Source of the DNA: CAWAHD01 sp963781785
Lineage (GTDB): Bacteria > Planctomycetota > Planctomycetia > Isosphaerales > Isosphaeraceae
Direction: 5' to 3'
DNA: 64,000 nucleotides
Assembly: GCA_963781785.1 (NCBI GenBank)
Contig: CAWAHD010000002.1
Span: 2,108,001 to 2,172,000 of the forward strand
Position numbers and translations under genes: made by a program. Below the pieces are notes generated by a model, which was not told where the DNA came from, searched no databases, and saw only the letters and a list, made by a program, of their open reading frames with translations. Below are positions 45,774 through 56,495 of the stretch, piece after piece. Positions within the stretch are counted from its first letter, which is position 1. The number at the start of each line of letters is the position of its first letter.

Positions 45774-45979
45774 CGGACCAGCTCCCCAATGAACTGGGTG
45801 TCGGCAGTTGTGCGGCACGTCGCCCCAGTGGATACACCGTCAATTGTGTTCGACAGTCGTTCGCGAGCCGCCGATTCTCGAGCGCGGCTTAGGTCCGCCC
45901 AAGGAGGGGTGATCGGCGCTGCGTCGCGCGAAAACAAGTGTCGCCGTTCGCTCCGCGAAAGTATGCGTTCCCAATTCAG

Positions 45980-47456
45980 CTGTACTTTCCGCGATTGAGT
46001 GTACTCTCAAGCCGCGAGGGCAAGTAGCCGCTCGGCGACGGCTCGAATTTCTTCCTCGGTGACCCCCGGTCGGAGAACCCCGTGAATTTCGTCAGCCAGC
46101 AATTCGCGACGCCAGGCCCGACGCTTGTCGGCGTGGCTCGGGCGGCGGTTCGGATCATCCCAGGGTGACGCCTGGCGGTCCACTAACTCGCCTTCGTCCC
46201 GGGCCCAAGCCCAAGCCTCGGTCATCGTGAACGTCCAGAGGCAGATGTGGAATGCACCGATGCTTGCCCACACGAACCGCACCTGCTGCTGGCCGGCTCC
46301 GACGATCTCCTTGCAATCGCGGAACGTGGTCTCCAGGGCGAACCGATCGGCGACCGTCGCCAGGATCTCAGCCACAGTCGCATTCGGGTCGGTGCAGAAG
46401 AAGGCCACCCACCCATCGGGCTCGTCAACCAGCACGACACGGATGAGGCCGCCCACCGGCCGCCAGGTGGCCACGAACGTCTTGTACCGCTTCTTCGCCG
46501 GCTTGCCGTAGAGCTCGAAGACCTCGGTCGTCCAGCCGCGACGCTGCCCGGCTCGCTTGGCCAGCGCGATGCGGTTCTCCCCATAGATCCGCGGCCTGCC
46601 CCGCCGCTTGGCCACGCGGGGCCCCGGCACCGTCCACAGCGCCGCGTCCTTGCGCAGGCGGCTCACAACCGTCATCCCCAGCGACATCGCCGGCTTCAGG
46701 AACGGGGCCTTGGCGTACGCCCCGTCGACCACGACCCACAGCGGCTTGCCCAGGTATTTAAGCCAGCAATGTGCCCATCGTAGCAGCTCGACAGCCATCT
46801 CCAGCTTGGTTTGGAACTCGGGCCGATGCTGCGGGTCGATTGCGGATACGTCCTTCACTCGGACGTACATCCGAGCCAAAAGCGGCAGCGCGATGACTCC
46901 CCACAGGGGATGAACCGCCAGGAGCCCGAGCACCACCCAGATGTGGCCGTAAACATGTGGCGAACCCGCCGGACCAGGAGTCGGGTTGTGATGGGTGCCG
47001 GCTCCCTGGACGAGCGGCCCGTAGCGCGGAGTTGGCGTGTCGTCGATTGCCAGGGTGAGCCTCGCTAGGTCGGCGACCAAAGGCTCGACTACCTCGCAGA
47101 CCAGGCGGGCGGCGATGTCCTTGGCCTTCTTGCCGGCGGCTGCGACCGTCGTGTAGCAGGGTCGGAATTGGGTGCTCAGGCCAGCGGCACGGATCCAACT
47201 TGTGACAGTCCTCCGCCCGCGGGCCAAGACCGCCCCAAGGAACAGCCAGGCCAGCCTGGGGACGGATCTCCGGTCGAGGAATGCGGCGAGGCGCGAGAAC
47301 CACTGGCATGCGGGCACATCCTGGTGCGAAGATGTCATAGTCGGCTCCGTCCGGTTTGATGGTTAGGTCTCGTAACCGCCATCGTCCCGGACGGACCGGC
47401 ATTCGTCTACCCGAGTGGTCTCGCGAGGTCAGCGAACAAAATCGCGGAAAGTACAG
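45980..47456 (-). mobile_element. IS701/IS4-like insertion sequence (~1.48 kb)
   Basis: Perfect 17-bp inverted ends CTGTACTTTCCGCGATT lie at 45980-45996 and, inverted, 47440-47456. One transposase gene lies between. No certain target duplication is seen: AATT borders the right end and occurs three bases outside the left end. Family assignment rests on the transposase. Confidence 0.8.
46007..47338 (-). CDS. DDE transposase, IS701/IS4-like
   Basis: A 443-residue transposase. It opens with a helical region common in this group (RRSVPRLAWLFLGAVLARGR), followed by ARLTLAIDDTPTPRYGPLV (first Asp) and PLWVVVDGAYAKAPFLKPAM (second Asp). The glutamate is in ADRFALETTFRDCKEIVGAG. The frame is intact. 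GGAG lies seven bases before the ATG. The group is close to IS701, but IS4-related alternatives cannot be excluded by eye. Confidence 0.85.
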   Translation of the reverse strand: MTSSHQDVPACQWFSRLAAFLDRRSVPRLAWLFLGAVLARGRRTVTSWIRAAGLSTQFRPCYTTVAAAGKKAKDIAARLVCEVVEPLVADLARLTLAIDDTPTPRYGPLVQGAGTHHNPTPGPAGSPHVYGHIWVVLGLLAVHPLWGVIALPLLARMYVRVKDVSAIDPQHRPEFQTKLEMAVELLRWAHCWLKYLGKPLWVVVDGAYAKAPFLKPAMSLGMTVVSRLRKDAALWTVPGPRVAKRRGRPRIYGENRIALAKRAGQRRGWTTEVFELYGKPAKKRYKTFVATWRPVGGLIRVVLVDEPDGWVAFFCTDPNATVAEILATVADRFALETTFRDCKEIVGAGQQQVRFVWASIGAFHICLWTFTMTEAWAWARDEGELVDRQASPWDDPNRRPSHADKRRAWRRELLADEIHGVLRPGVTEEEIRAVAERLLALAA

Positions 47457-47624
47457 AATTAGCGATACGTGACTTTATTCTGACATCGGCGCTCATGGAC
47501 GACCGATTGGCCGTTCCTCTGGAAGAATTCTCCGAACATCCGGTGTTGTCCTGCGCGGAGCGAATGCACAACTTTCGCCGAGCGAAAGGCGACAATGTGA
47601 TGTCGCGTCACCGGTAAAGCGCGC

Positions 47625-49016
47625 TCATGGCGCCTCCTGGGGAGGCCGCCCGGGTTGCGGATGGTTCTCCCGCGGTCGGTGAGGTTTGTTCCGTGCTTGT
47701 TCCTCGAGCAGGGCCCGTTTCCGCCGCGTCTCGCGACTTTCCAGATGATCGAGGAGATCGGGTGCAAGGTCGCCGTGCGAATCATACTCGCCGTGAAGAC
47801 GCGGCACGACCGCACGGTGCCAGACCACATCAAAGGCGGGCTGAAACAGCAAAAAAGCACCCAGGAACAATGCGAGGAGTGCACCCCCTTTGCGGGCGAG
47901 TGCCGCGGCGCCCTCGGCGACCAGCAAGTGAACCATCGGAACCAGGAAGATCAAGAGCCGGCCGTGAAAGGGATACTGGTGCAAGGCCGAGGCCAGCACG
48001 GCAAATGGAAGCGGAGCGACCACCAGGTAGAGACCGCCGAGCGAGCGCCTGCCCAGCGAATACCCGCCCAGCAGGAAGAGTGCCAGTGCCAGGAAAGCCG
48101 AATGGATCACTCCCAGGGGCGTGAGAACGCCAGAGGGTGAGTTGAGCAAGTTGAGCAACTGCAACGAGACGCGCACAACGTCCTCGAGCGACCGCGGGGG
48201 TATCGGCAAGAAGGCAAAGTACCACCAGTCCCAGATGAAGCGTTCCTTGGTGAGAATGCCATGCGAGACGTGGTAGCAAACGGCGAAGCTCGCCGCCCAG
48301 GCCAGGCTCATGGCCACGAAGCCGAGCGTTTTTCTCCATTCCTTGCGGAGCGCAGCATCTGCGATCCAGTAAGTGCCGATCGCCGCGAGACCGAAGGTCA
48401 GCGGGTAAGAGAACCAGACTGAGGCGGCACCCGCAACGGTGAGGAGCAGCATTCGGCGTTTCGTCATGGCCGCTGGCTGTCCGCGGGGCGACGTCCCCCC
48501 GGGCCCCGCCGCGAGCAGCCAGGCCGCCAGGGTCAAGGCCAGCTCTGTGGAGTACTGTTTGATTTCGGTCGAGTAATAGAGGAGCCAGTCGTTCAGTGCG
48601 AAGAGTCCCACCGCAATCGGGACGGCGTGGGCCGCGAGGAAGCGGCGCGCCACCGAGCGCATCAAAAACATCGAGACGATCGCGCTCACGAGCGGAACCA
48701 GCCGAGCGGCGGGGATCACCGGAAACGGCGATCGGACCATCAGCCGCTCGACGACGAGGAAGCCCGGGGGAGCGAGCTGGTGCTCGGTCAAGGTCGACGT
48801 GAAGTCAAAGGTGCCGAGCCCCACCAGGTTCTCGAGCAGCGAACGCTCGTCCATGTAGAGCCTGCGGCGGTCGGCATACTCCAGGATCCGAAGCAGCACG
48901 CCGATGGCAACCAGAATCCACGTCCACGTCTCGCTTGTGACCTGGATCTGGCCGAACGACGACAACCTCTTGCCGATCCTACTGTCCTGTGCCGCTCGAG
49001 ACCATCTGCCGAACAT
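47625..49016 (-). CDS. Polytopic membrane glycosyltransferase-like protein (GT39/ArnT type)
   Basis: An inner-membrane protein with about ten hydrophobic helices, resembling family 39 glycosyltransferases that use lipid-linked sugars. The first periplasmic loop contains YMDERSLLENL with the acidic pair expected at the active site, and LLYYSTEIKQYSTELALTLA follows. The C-terminus is a charged tail (ALLEEQARNKPHRPRE). The ATG at 49016 has GAGG nine bases upstream; the frame is open to 49103 without a better site. Donor and acceptor are unknown. Confidence 0.78.
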   Translation of the reverse strand: MFGRWSRAAQDSRIGKRLSSFGQIQVTSETWTWILVAIGVLLRILEYADRRRLYMDERSLLENLVGLGTFDFTSTLTEHQLAPPGFLVVERLMVRSPFPVIPAARLVPLVSAIVSMFLMRSVARRFLAAHAVPIAVGLFALNDWLLYYSTEIKQYSTELALTLAAWLLAAGPGGTSPRGQPAAMTKRRMLLLTVAGAASVWFSYPLTFGLAAIGTYWIADAALRKEWRKTLGFVAMSLAWAASFAVCYHVSHGILTKERFIWDWWYFAFLPIPPRSLEDVVRVSLQLLNLLNSPSGVLTPLGVIHSAFLALALFLLGGYSLGRRSLGGLYLVVAPLPFAVLASALHQYPFHGRLLIFLVPMVHLLVAEGAAALARKGGALLALFLGAFLLFQPAFDVVWHRAVVPRLHGEYDSHGDLAPDLLDHLESRETRRKRALLEEQARNKPHRPRENHPQPGRPPQEAP

Positions 49017-49234
49017 CGCAAAACACCTCGTTGCTCGCTCGTGCCTGCCGTCCTCGCCCGTCTCTGCTCGAAAAGGATACTCAAAACACAACGGCAGATT
49101 CAAACAACGAATCCCGGGATTCTCGGCTGTCCCTGGTGGCGAAATCCTCTCGACAGATCAATACTGGTCAGGAAGAATGATCTGCGCGACATTGATCCAA
49201 AGGACGGCGGCGATTTTCCGGTCGAGCTGACCCG

Positions 49235-51855
49235 ATGAGGACCATCATGCGACAACTCCCATCATCACGGACCAACCGGCCGGCCTGGCCGATCCGGCTT
49301 GCGGCGTGCTTCGGGCTTGCGGTCGTCTTTGTCCCGGAAGCCCGGGCGCACTTCCTCTGGCTCACCAGCGAGCGCGAGGGCCAATCCGGTGGTCCGGTCA
49401 TCCGCGCGTTCTTGAGCGAAACGCCGCTGCCCGCAGGACCGGAGTTCCTCAAGCACATCGAGAAGACCAGGATCACGGCCCTGGGGCAATTGCTGTCCTG
49501 GACCAAAGGCGACGAGACTTTCCGGGTGAACCTGCCCAAACCGGGCCCCCCGTCGGTCGAGGGCTTCTGCGACCTGGGGCTCATGAAGCGCAACGGTAAG
49601 GTCTTCCGGCTGCTCTACACGGCCAGGGTGCAGTTCGGCCCGGCCCGGCCCTCGGGTGCCTCGCCCGACGATCACCTCTGGGCGGCGCTCGTGTCGCGGC
49701 CCGGCCAGAATCCGACGGTGGCCGTCCGGCTGGCCGGCCGGCCCGTTTCCGGTGCAGTGGTCAAGGTCTATCCGGAAGACAAAGATCCGATCGAGCTCAA
49801 AACCGATAGCGATGGGCACATCGATTACCCGGGAATCGCCCAGGGCAAAACGGCGGTTCTCGTGAAATGGACGGAAAACATGGCAGGAAAGCTGGACGAC
49901 AAGCCTTTCGACGAGATTCGTCATTACGCGACCTTGACGGTCGACCCCGCCCCTGCGGACGTCACGGCCGAGGCCGGGACCGCCCCGTTCGCGGTGCTTC
50001 CCGAGGCCATAAACAGCTTCGGCGGAGCCGTCCTGGGCGACTGGTTATACGTCTACAGCGGGCATACTGGGCCGACGCACAAATATCATACGGGAACCAC
50101 GACACCACACTTCCGCCGTCTGAACCTGAAAGACCGGACGACCTGGGAAGACCTACCGTGCGGGCCGTCGCTCCAGGGCGTGACACTCGTCGCCTGTCGA
50201 GATCGGCTCTACCGGATCGGCGGCATGTCGGCCCATCAGAAGCCGGGGCAGCCCGACGACCTGGTGTCGACGGCTGAGTTCGCTCGGTTTGATCCCGGCA
50301 CCAAGGCATGGACGACCCTGCCGCCACTTCCCACCCCCCGGTCGACTCACGACGCTGTCGTGATCGGCGACAAGCTTTACGTCGTCGGCGGGTGGGCGAT
50401 GCGCGGGGGCGATTCGACCAACGCCGAGTTCCTGGAAGACGCTCTGGTGTTCGATCTTTCTGCGTCTAAACCTCAGTGGGAGAAACTGCCGGCCCCGCCG
50501 TTTCGCCGCCGGGCGCTGGCGGTCGCGTCCTTGAAGGGAAAGGTCTACGTCTTGGGGGGATTGGAAGAAGATGGCACGGTGGTCAAATCGGTCGCGATTT
50601 ACGACCCGGCGGCGCGGACCTGGTCGACAGGACCTGAACTCCCGGGCACCAAGCTGGAGGGGTTTGCTCCGTCTGCTTTCGAGGTGGACGACAAGCTTTA
50701 TGTGAGTGGGTTTGACGGCTTCGTCCGTCGGCTCAATGAAGCCGGCGATCGCTGGGAGGTTGCGGGCCGGCTCGCCATGCCGCGGCTCACGCACCGTCTG
50801 CTGCCGGGAATCGACAACGACTTGCTCGCCGTCGGCGGCAACTTTGCCGGCGCGCCGGTTCGATTCGTCGAATCGATCTCTCTCGGAGAATCTCACCCGG
50901 GCCCGAAGGCGATCGCCTGGCCGGTTTCCCTGCCGGGCGAGGCGCGCCAGGGGCAGGCGCTGGGGGTGGTGGGTTCGTCGGTGGTCGCGTTCGGAGGAAA
51001 CCGCAGCCCGGAGCCGCACGCGTTTTCGCCGGACAATCTGTTACGAGAAGGCACCCGGATCTGGCTGGGATCGATGACGGCCGCCCCCACGGCGGCGCTC
51101 ACCGAGCCGAGGCAATCGGCTGCCCTGTTAGTCGACGGGACCGGGCGCAAGAGCAATGTGTATTTGCTGGGCGGGATTGGCCCGGACGGCGGACTCTCGC
51201 GGACGCTGGGCGACGTCTGGCGTTTGAGCGTTGATTCAGGCAAGTGGGACAAGCTCTCGAGCGTCATTCCGGACGGCCGGGGGATGTTTGGTGCGACGAT
51301 TTACAACAACGTCGTCTGGATTTTCGGCGGCAGCATCTGGGACCCGCGCCGGGCCATCCGACGGGCGGGATGCCCGAAGAGGTGTTGCGATGGGACCTGA
51401 CGAAGGAAGGCGCGGCGTTCGAGGCGGCCAAGGTGCGGCTCCCCCACAAGCGCCGTTCGTTTGCTGGGGCGGCTCTGGGCTCGAAGTACTTTCTCGTCGG
51501 CGGGCTTGGCGACACGATGAAACCGGTCGCGCCGGTGGACGTCTTCGACTTCGAGACGGGGGCCTGGAGCAGCATCGCCTCTCCCTCCCATCCGCCGGTC
51601 TTCGCCGATCTGGTGTCACTCGACGGCAAGCTGTACATGGCCGGAGGTTTCGTAACGTCCACAGCGGGGCATTTCGAGCCCGCGCGCTCGATCGAGGTAT
51701 ACGACCCGGCATCGAACCGCTGGACGACTTTGTTGGAATCGTCGCCCGTGCCGCTGGAGCATGTCCGGATGCTGGCGGTGCAAGGGCGTCTTCTGCTGGT
51801 CGCAATGGATCGCGAGGGCTCGGGCTCGTGCCAGCTTGCCCTGGTGGCGCCGTGA
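49235..51855 (+). CDS. Exported Kelch-repeat protein with DUF4198-like N-terminus, frame broken near 51350
   Basis: After a signal peptide ending FVPEARAHFLWLTSERE, residues about 30-230 resemble the DUF4198/carrier-like beta domain (VYPEDKDPIELKTDSDGHID). From about residue 245 a Kelch beta-propeller begins (EAINSFGGAVLGDWLYVYSG, then STHDAVVIGDKLYVVGGWAM and RRALAVASLKGKVYVLGGLE). The frame ends at 51400 after FGGSIWDP. The last propeller blades continue one base away (MPEEVLRWDLTKEGAAFEAA, then AGAALGSKYFLVGGLGD) to 51855. ATG at 49247 has a better ribosome site (GAGG) than 49235. Binding role inferred. Confidence 0.8.
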
Positions 51856-51915
51856 GCGACAGAACCGGGCCATGCTGACGAGATGGGATTGCAAGCGAAC
51901 AGAAAGGGGCAGCGG

Positions 51916-52725
51916 ATGGGGATGTTCTCGGGGAAGAAGGGAATGGTCCTGGGCGTAGCAAATGACTTCAGCATCGCCTGGGCGATCACGCAGAGGCTTT
52001 TGTCCGAAGGGGCGGAGGTGGGGTTCACCCACTTGCCCGGCGAAAAGATGGAGCGGCGCGTGCGCAAGCTTGCCGACCCGATCGGCGCCAAGCTGATCAC
52101 TCCCTGCGACGTTCAGAAAGACGACGACGTGGCCCGTGTGTTCGAGCAGGCCGAGCAGACTTACGGCGGGCTCGATTTCGTGCTGCACTCGATCGCGTTT
52201 GCGCCGCTTGACGATTTGAAATGCCCGTTCGTCGACGCGGGACGCGAGGGCTTCAAGACGGCGATGGATATCAGCGTCTACTCGCTGGCGATCGTAGCTC
52301 GCCACGCCGCCCGGGTGATGCGCGACGGCGGCGCGATCCTCACGCTCACGTATCTCGGGGGCGAGCGCGTGGTGGCGGGATACAACCTGATGGGCGTCTG
52401 CAAGGCCGCGCTCGATGCGGCCGTCAAGTACCTGGCTTATGACCTTGGGCCCAAAAAAATCAGGGTCAATGCGGTTTCTGCGGGACCGGTGAAGACCCTG
52501 GCGGCGTCGGCCGTTGGCGATTTCGAAGACCTGGCCGGCCTGTACGTGGCGGTCTCGCCGCTGGGGCGGAACATCACTCGCGAGGAGGTGGGCGCGGCCG
52601 GGATGTTTCTGCTTTCGGATCTGGCCAGCGGGATCACCGGCGAGATTGTGCACGTCGACTGCGGCTACAGTGTGATGGGCTCGCCCGGCCGTGCCATCGA
52701 GGCCGCGAAGGCGGCCGCTCGCTGA
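51916..52725 (+). CDS. fabI: Enoyl-[acyl-carrier-protein] reductase (NADH), FabI
   Basis: Last reductive step of type II fatty-acid synthesis: trans-2-enoyl-ACP to acyl-ACP, cytoplasmic. It is a short-chain dehydrogenase fold with the FabI-style cofactor start GMVLGVANDFSIAWAITQ. The second conserved block is LDFVLHSIAFAPLDDLK. The active-site Tyr-x6-Lys is in GYNLMGVCKAALDAAVKYLA and the substrate loop in INAVSAGPVKTLAASAVGDF-like form (VNAVSAGPVKTLAAS). ATG at 51916 follows AAGGGG by six bases; an upstream ATG at 51883 is less likely. The length (269) is normal. Confidence 0.93.
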   Translation: MGMFSGKKGMVLGVANDFSIAWAITQRLLSEGAEVGFTHLPGEKMERRVRKLADPIGAKLITPCDVQKDDDVARVFEQAEQTYGGLDFVLHSIAFAPLDDLKCPFVDAGREGFKTAMDISVYSLAIVARHAARVMRDGGAILTLTYLGGERVVAGYNLMGVCKAALDAAVKYLAYDLGPKKIRVNAVSAGPVKTLAASAVGDFEDLAGLYVAVSPLGRNITREEVGAAGMFLLSDLASGITGEIVHVDCGYSVMGSPGRAIEAAKAAAR

Positions 52726-52756
52726 GACGCTTGCCGCCGCGTGTTCTCATTTTCTT

Positions 52757-53233
52757 ATGAAACCGGAACCTGCGATTGGCCGTGACGATCGTCCCATCCC
52801 GGCGGGAATTGCACTGGTCCATCGCCAGGGCTGCTATCTGGTGCGGCAGCGCCCGGCAGGCAGTGTTTATGCCGGTTACTGGGAGTTCCCGGGGGGAAAA
52901 TGTGAGCCGGGCGAGGATCCCGCCCAGGCCACGGTTCGCGAGTGCCTCGAGGAGACCGGCCTGATCGTTCGGGCCGGCCGGCTGCGGCGCACGACGACGT
53001 ACCGCTATCCTCACGGATTGGTCGGTTTGTTTTTCTACGACTGCACCCTTCGGGATCAACTGGCCGAGCCGGCTGCCGGCTCGGGCTTCCGCTGGGTCTC
53101 CTCAGGCGATCTGGCAGCGCTTCGATTCCCCGAAGCCAACGAAGCGATCATCGCGGAGCTCGCTGGTCGGACTGCGTGCCAGGAGGGACCGCAGGACAAC
53201 ACAGGATGCAGCGGGTCGGGCCCTGAGCCGTGA
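52757..53233 (+). CDS. Nudix hydrolase, MutT-like
   Basis: A 158-residue pyrophosphohydrolase that likely cleans damaged or excess nucleoside diphosphate derivatives. The Nudix box is complete: GGKCEPGEDPAQATVRECLE, then ETGL (GX5EX7REUXEEXGU). The fold start GIALVHRQGCYLVRQRPAGS and YAGYWEFPGG are typical of MutT. I begin at the ATG at 52757, 31 bases after fabI; longer frames overlap fabI. Substrate (8-oxo-dGTP or other) is not determined. Confidence 0.88.
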   Translation: MKPEPAIGRDDRPIPAGIALVHRQGCYLVRQRPAGSVYAGYWEFPGGKCEPGEDPAQATVRECLEETGLIVRAGRLRRTTTYRYPHGLVGLFFYDCTLRDQLAEPAAGSGFRWVSSGDLAALRFPEANEAIIAELAGRTACQEGPQDNTGCSGSGPEP

Positions 53234-53305
53234 AGAATCGCCGCGCTCCCACTTTCTCGAGCGCACCGAGCCGCCGGCAGTCTGTACGGTCACGAACTGC
53301 TTGAA

Positions 53306-53921
53306 TCACGGCACGGGATTCGGATTGAGGGGGATCGGGGGCTCGCGATCCACAACGTTGTCGATCAGGCCGTATTCGCAGGCTTCCTCGGGCGACATGA
53401 AGCGGTCGCGGTCGGTGTCTTCCTGCAGCCGTTCGAGGGTTTGCCCGGTGTGCCTTTGATAGATCTGATTGAGCTGCTTCTTCATGCGGATGAATTCTTC
53501 GGCATGGATCAAGATCTCGGTGGCGGTGCCTTCCATGCCGGCGAGGGGCTGATGGATCATGATCCGGCTGTGAGGCAGGGCGTTGCGCTTGCCCTTGGCG
53601 CCCGGCGGCGAGCAGGAGCGAGCCCATGCTGGCGCACTGGCCGATACAGTAGGTCGCCACATCGCACGAGACCCACTGCATGGTGTCGTAAATGGCGAGG
53701 CCGGCGGTCACGCTGCCGCCGGGGCTATTGACGTAGAGATGGATGTCGGCTTTGGCGTCCTGGTGGGCCAGAACCAACATCTGGGCGACGACCAGGTTGG
53801 CGACGGTGTCGTCGATCGTCGAGCCCAGGATGATGATGCGATCCTGGAGCAGGCGGGAATAAATATCCATCGCCCGCTCTTCACGACCGCTCCGTTCGAT
53901 CACGATCGGAACCAGTGGCAT
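53306..53921 (-). CDS. clpP: ATP-dependent Clp protease proteolytic subunit, frame broken near 53600
   Basis: Serine protease subunit that forms the barrel of the Clp protease and degrades unfolded proteins delivered by ClpX or ClpA/C. MPLVPIVIERSGREERAMDI is the classic start. The nucleophile is Ser98 in YCIGQCASMGSLLLAAG. After this point the frame changes by one base and the conserved rest continues: AKGKRNALPHSRIMIHQPL with the catalytic His, then RDRFMSPEEACEYGLIDNV, stop at 53306. The unshifted frame reads on to 53148 as nonsense. AAGGG lies eight bases before the ATG. It sits downstream of a second clpP and tig. Confidence 0.88.
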
Positions 53922-54113
53922 GGTGGAAAGCCCTTCTCGAAAAGGAGCCGCCGGCCTCAGACCCATTACTGAGGCGGGCGGACGCACTTCGTGAAATCGT
54001 CCGGTCGGTAGTGAGATTGCCGGCGTCGTGCTGAGGCGGTCTGCAGTATGGCGGCGGTCTCCGCCCTGAGGGTGGTCTGTTGCCTGTTTGCCAGTCTGGT
54101 TTCACCTACTCAA

Positions 54114-54753
54114 TCAAGACGGGGGAGACCCCGAAGAACCTTTTTCGGTGCCGGCGATCCGCCCCACGACCTCGTCGACCAGGCCGTACTCCTTGGCCTG
54201 AACGGCGCGTCAGGTAGCGATCGCGTTCCGTGTCTTTGGCGATCCGCTCGATCGGCTGCCCGGTGTGTTTGGCCAGGATGTCATTGATCACTTGCTTGCT
54301 CTTGACGATCTCCTCGGCCTGGATTTCGATATCGGACACCTGGCCGCCGACCTGGCCATAGGGTTGATGGATCATGATCTTGGAGTGAGGCAGGGCGTAG
54401 CGCCGTCCCTTGGACCCTCCGGCGAGCAAGACCGCGGCCCCCGAGGCGGCCAGGCCGATGCAGTAGGTCGCGATCGGGCACTCGATGAACTGCATGGTGT
54501 CGTAGATCGCCAGCGTGCTGGTGACGCTTCCGCCCGGGCTGTTGATGTAGAAACTGATTCCTTGCGTACGGTTTTCGTACTGCAAGAAGAGGAACTTCAT
54601 GACGGCGAGGTTGGCGACGGCGTCATTGATGACCCCTTCGAGAAAGACGATGCGATTCTCGAGGAGCAGATCGCCGAGAGTCATCTGACGCTGCCGCGCG
54701 TAGTCGCGATAGCGCTGGAGCAACGGATCGGCGAGGGGCGGTTCAAACGGCAT
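54114..54753 (-). CDS. clpP: Second ClpP-type protease subunit, frame broken near 54206
   Basis: Paralogue of the neighbouring clpP. Catalytic Ser104 lies in YCIGLAASGAAVLLAGG (with Gly where the usual Met is) and His129 in LPHSKIMIHQPYGQVGGQ. The N-terminal part (MPFEPPLADPLLQRYRDYAR) is longer than in the first copy. After TERDRYLT a one-base shift is needed to read the normal end AVQAKEYGLVDEVVGRIAGT, with the stop at 54114. AAGGA lies eight bases before the ATG. Two different ClpP subunits next to each other could form a mixed barrel, as known in some bacteria and chloroplasts; that is inference. Confidence 0.87.
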
Positions 54754-54875
54754 GGAACAGTCCTTCGGAATCATGGCCCCGGCATCCGGCGACCGCGGCC
54801 GGGCCCACCGGACGGAGGACGCGGGGCACGTGAAGGCTCTCCGGACCGGATGGCCGACGGGAGGGCGTCGAGGGT

Positions 54876-56390
54876 TTACGAGGACTCATGAGGGCTTTCC
54901 TGCTCCTGAGGGACACTGATCGTGGGCTGCGTCTCCTTGGTAGCTCCGGTTGTGAGCGTATAGTCCAGGGTCTCGACGTCGTCCGGGCGCTCGAGCTTCG
55001 TCGGGGAATCTTCGATCGCGGTATGTTCCAGGATCCGGTCGATGACCTTTCGCTCGAGGATCTGACTCGCCAGGGAGTCGGTCCCTCCTTCCTTCTCGAC
55101 ACGGGCACGGACACGGCGAACGCTTTCGTCGGTCCGGTCGGCGATCGCCTCGATCTCCAGCTCAAGCTCTTCGTCCTCGACCTTGATTCCTTCCGCTTCG
55201 GCGATCTTGGCCAGCAGCAAGAATTCTTTGAGTGACCGCAGGGTCGACTCGTGGGCGTTGGCACGGATCTGGGCCTCGCTGGCCCGGATCTCGTTATCCG
55301 ACATACCTTCCCGTTTGAGCTGCGCCACCAGCTTGCTGATGGTGCTCTTTTCCTCGTTCATGACCAGCTCGGCTGGAAGCTCGAACGGTGTCTGATAGAG
55401 CAGTATGTCGAGGATCTGGCGGCGGATCGCCTGGCGCTGCTCGCTGCGGATCCGCCGCTCCAGGTTCTCGCGTACGGCTCGCCGCAGCTTGTCGACGCTC
55501 TCGAAGTTGATCGAATCGAGGAACGACTGGTTCAACTCGGGAAGCCGCAGTCGCTTCAGGTCGTTGACGCGGACTTGCACCCTGATCTTGGCTGCTCGCA
55601 GCGCGGGATCGTCGACGGCGGTGCCCAGCTTCGCCTCGGCTTCGCGGGTCTCGCCCGGCTTGGCGCCCTCGAGCGCCTGGCCGATCAAGGGAATCGTGCC
55701 ATTCTGGAAACGAAGCTCGGATTGAAGTCGGAACTGGGCTTCCTCGAGTCGTATCGAGGAGCTGCCCGCCGGGACCGTAAAACAGGAGATCGGCCGTGAG
55801 ATAATCGCCGATTTCCGCCGCCCCCTCCAGCTTGGGCACGATCTGGCCGTGGCGTTCGAGGAAAAACGTGAGCTGAGTGTCGACGTCCTCGTCGGTGAGC
55901 TCTGCGACCGGCCGCTTGACCTTGAGCCCCTTGTAGGTCGGCACATCGAACTGCGGCCGGACTTCGACATCCATCTCAAAATTCATCGGGCCCTTTTCGG
56001 GGAGCTCGATCGCGTCGACGTCGAGTCGAGGCTGGACGATCGGCTCGAGCTTGTAGTCCTTGTCGATCTGCTCGAGCGACGACATCAACAAGGATCGACT
56101 TGACCTGGTCGGAAACCTGCTTGCGGAACCGCTTGACGACCAGTTGCGGGGAGCCCGCCCCTGGCGAAAACCCGGGACGACCGCGTCGCGCCGCAGATCT
56201 TCCAGCGATTTTTCGTACTGGCGATCGATCTCCGAACGAGGAATCGTGATCTTGAGATGCTTCTGCACGGGCCGGCGTCGGTGATTGCCACGGCGATGTC
56301 GAGCTTGCGTGCTGGTGTCTCGGCTTCCGCCGCAGTCGGCGCATCTGCCACTGAAAGCGGGGAGCCGCCTGGAAGTTCATCGGTGCTCAT
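54876..56390 (-). CDS. tig: Trigger factor, frame broken four times
   Basis: Ribosome-associated chaperone and peptidyl-prolyl isomerase. It begins MSTDELPGGSPLSVADAPTA. The ribosome-binding signature is in VVPGFRQGRAPR followed, after a shift near 56150, by QLVVKRFRKQVSDQVKSIL. Further shifts near 56092 and 56270 are needed to keep MSSLEQIDKDYKLEPIVQP and KHLKITIPRSEIDRQYEKSL in register, and another near 55750 to join the FKBP-type domain (TYKGLKVKRPVAELTDEDVD) to the C-terminal arms (LEEAQFRLQSELRFQNGTIP and beyond). The last 290 residues are uninterrupted. The order tig, clpP, clpP matches the tig-clpP(-clpX) arrangement of many bacteria. GAGG lies eleven bases before the ATG. Confidence 0.87.
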
Positions 56391-56495
56391 CGAAGGCATT
56401 TCCTCAAGAAGCAATCTGGCCGGGATGGCTTGATCCGCCATCACGCAACCGCAGCGCTCGAGCGAAAGCCGCCAACCGGGATGGCATTGATCCAG

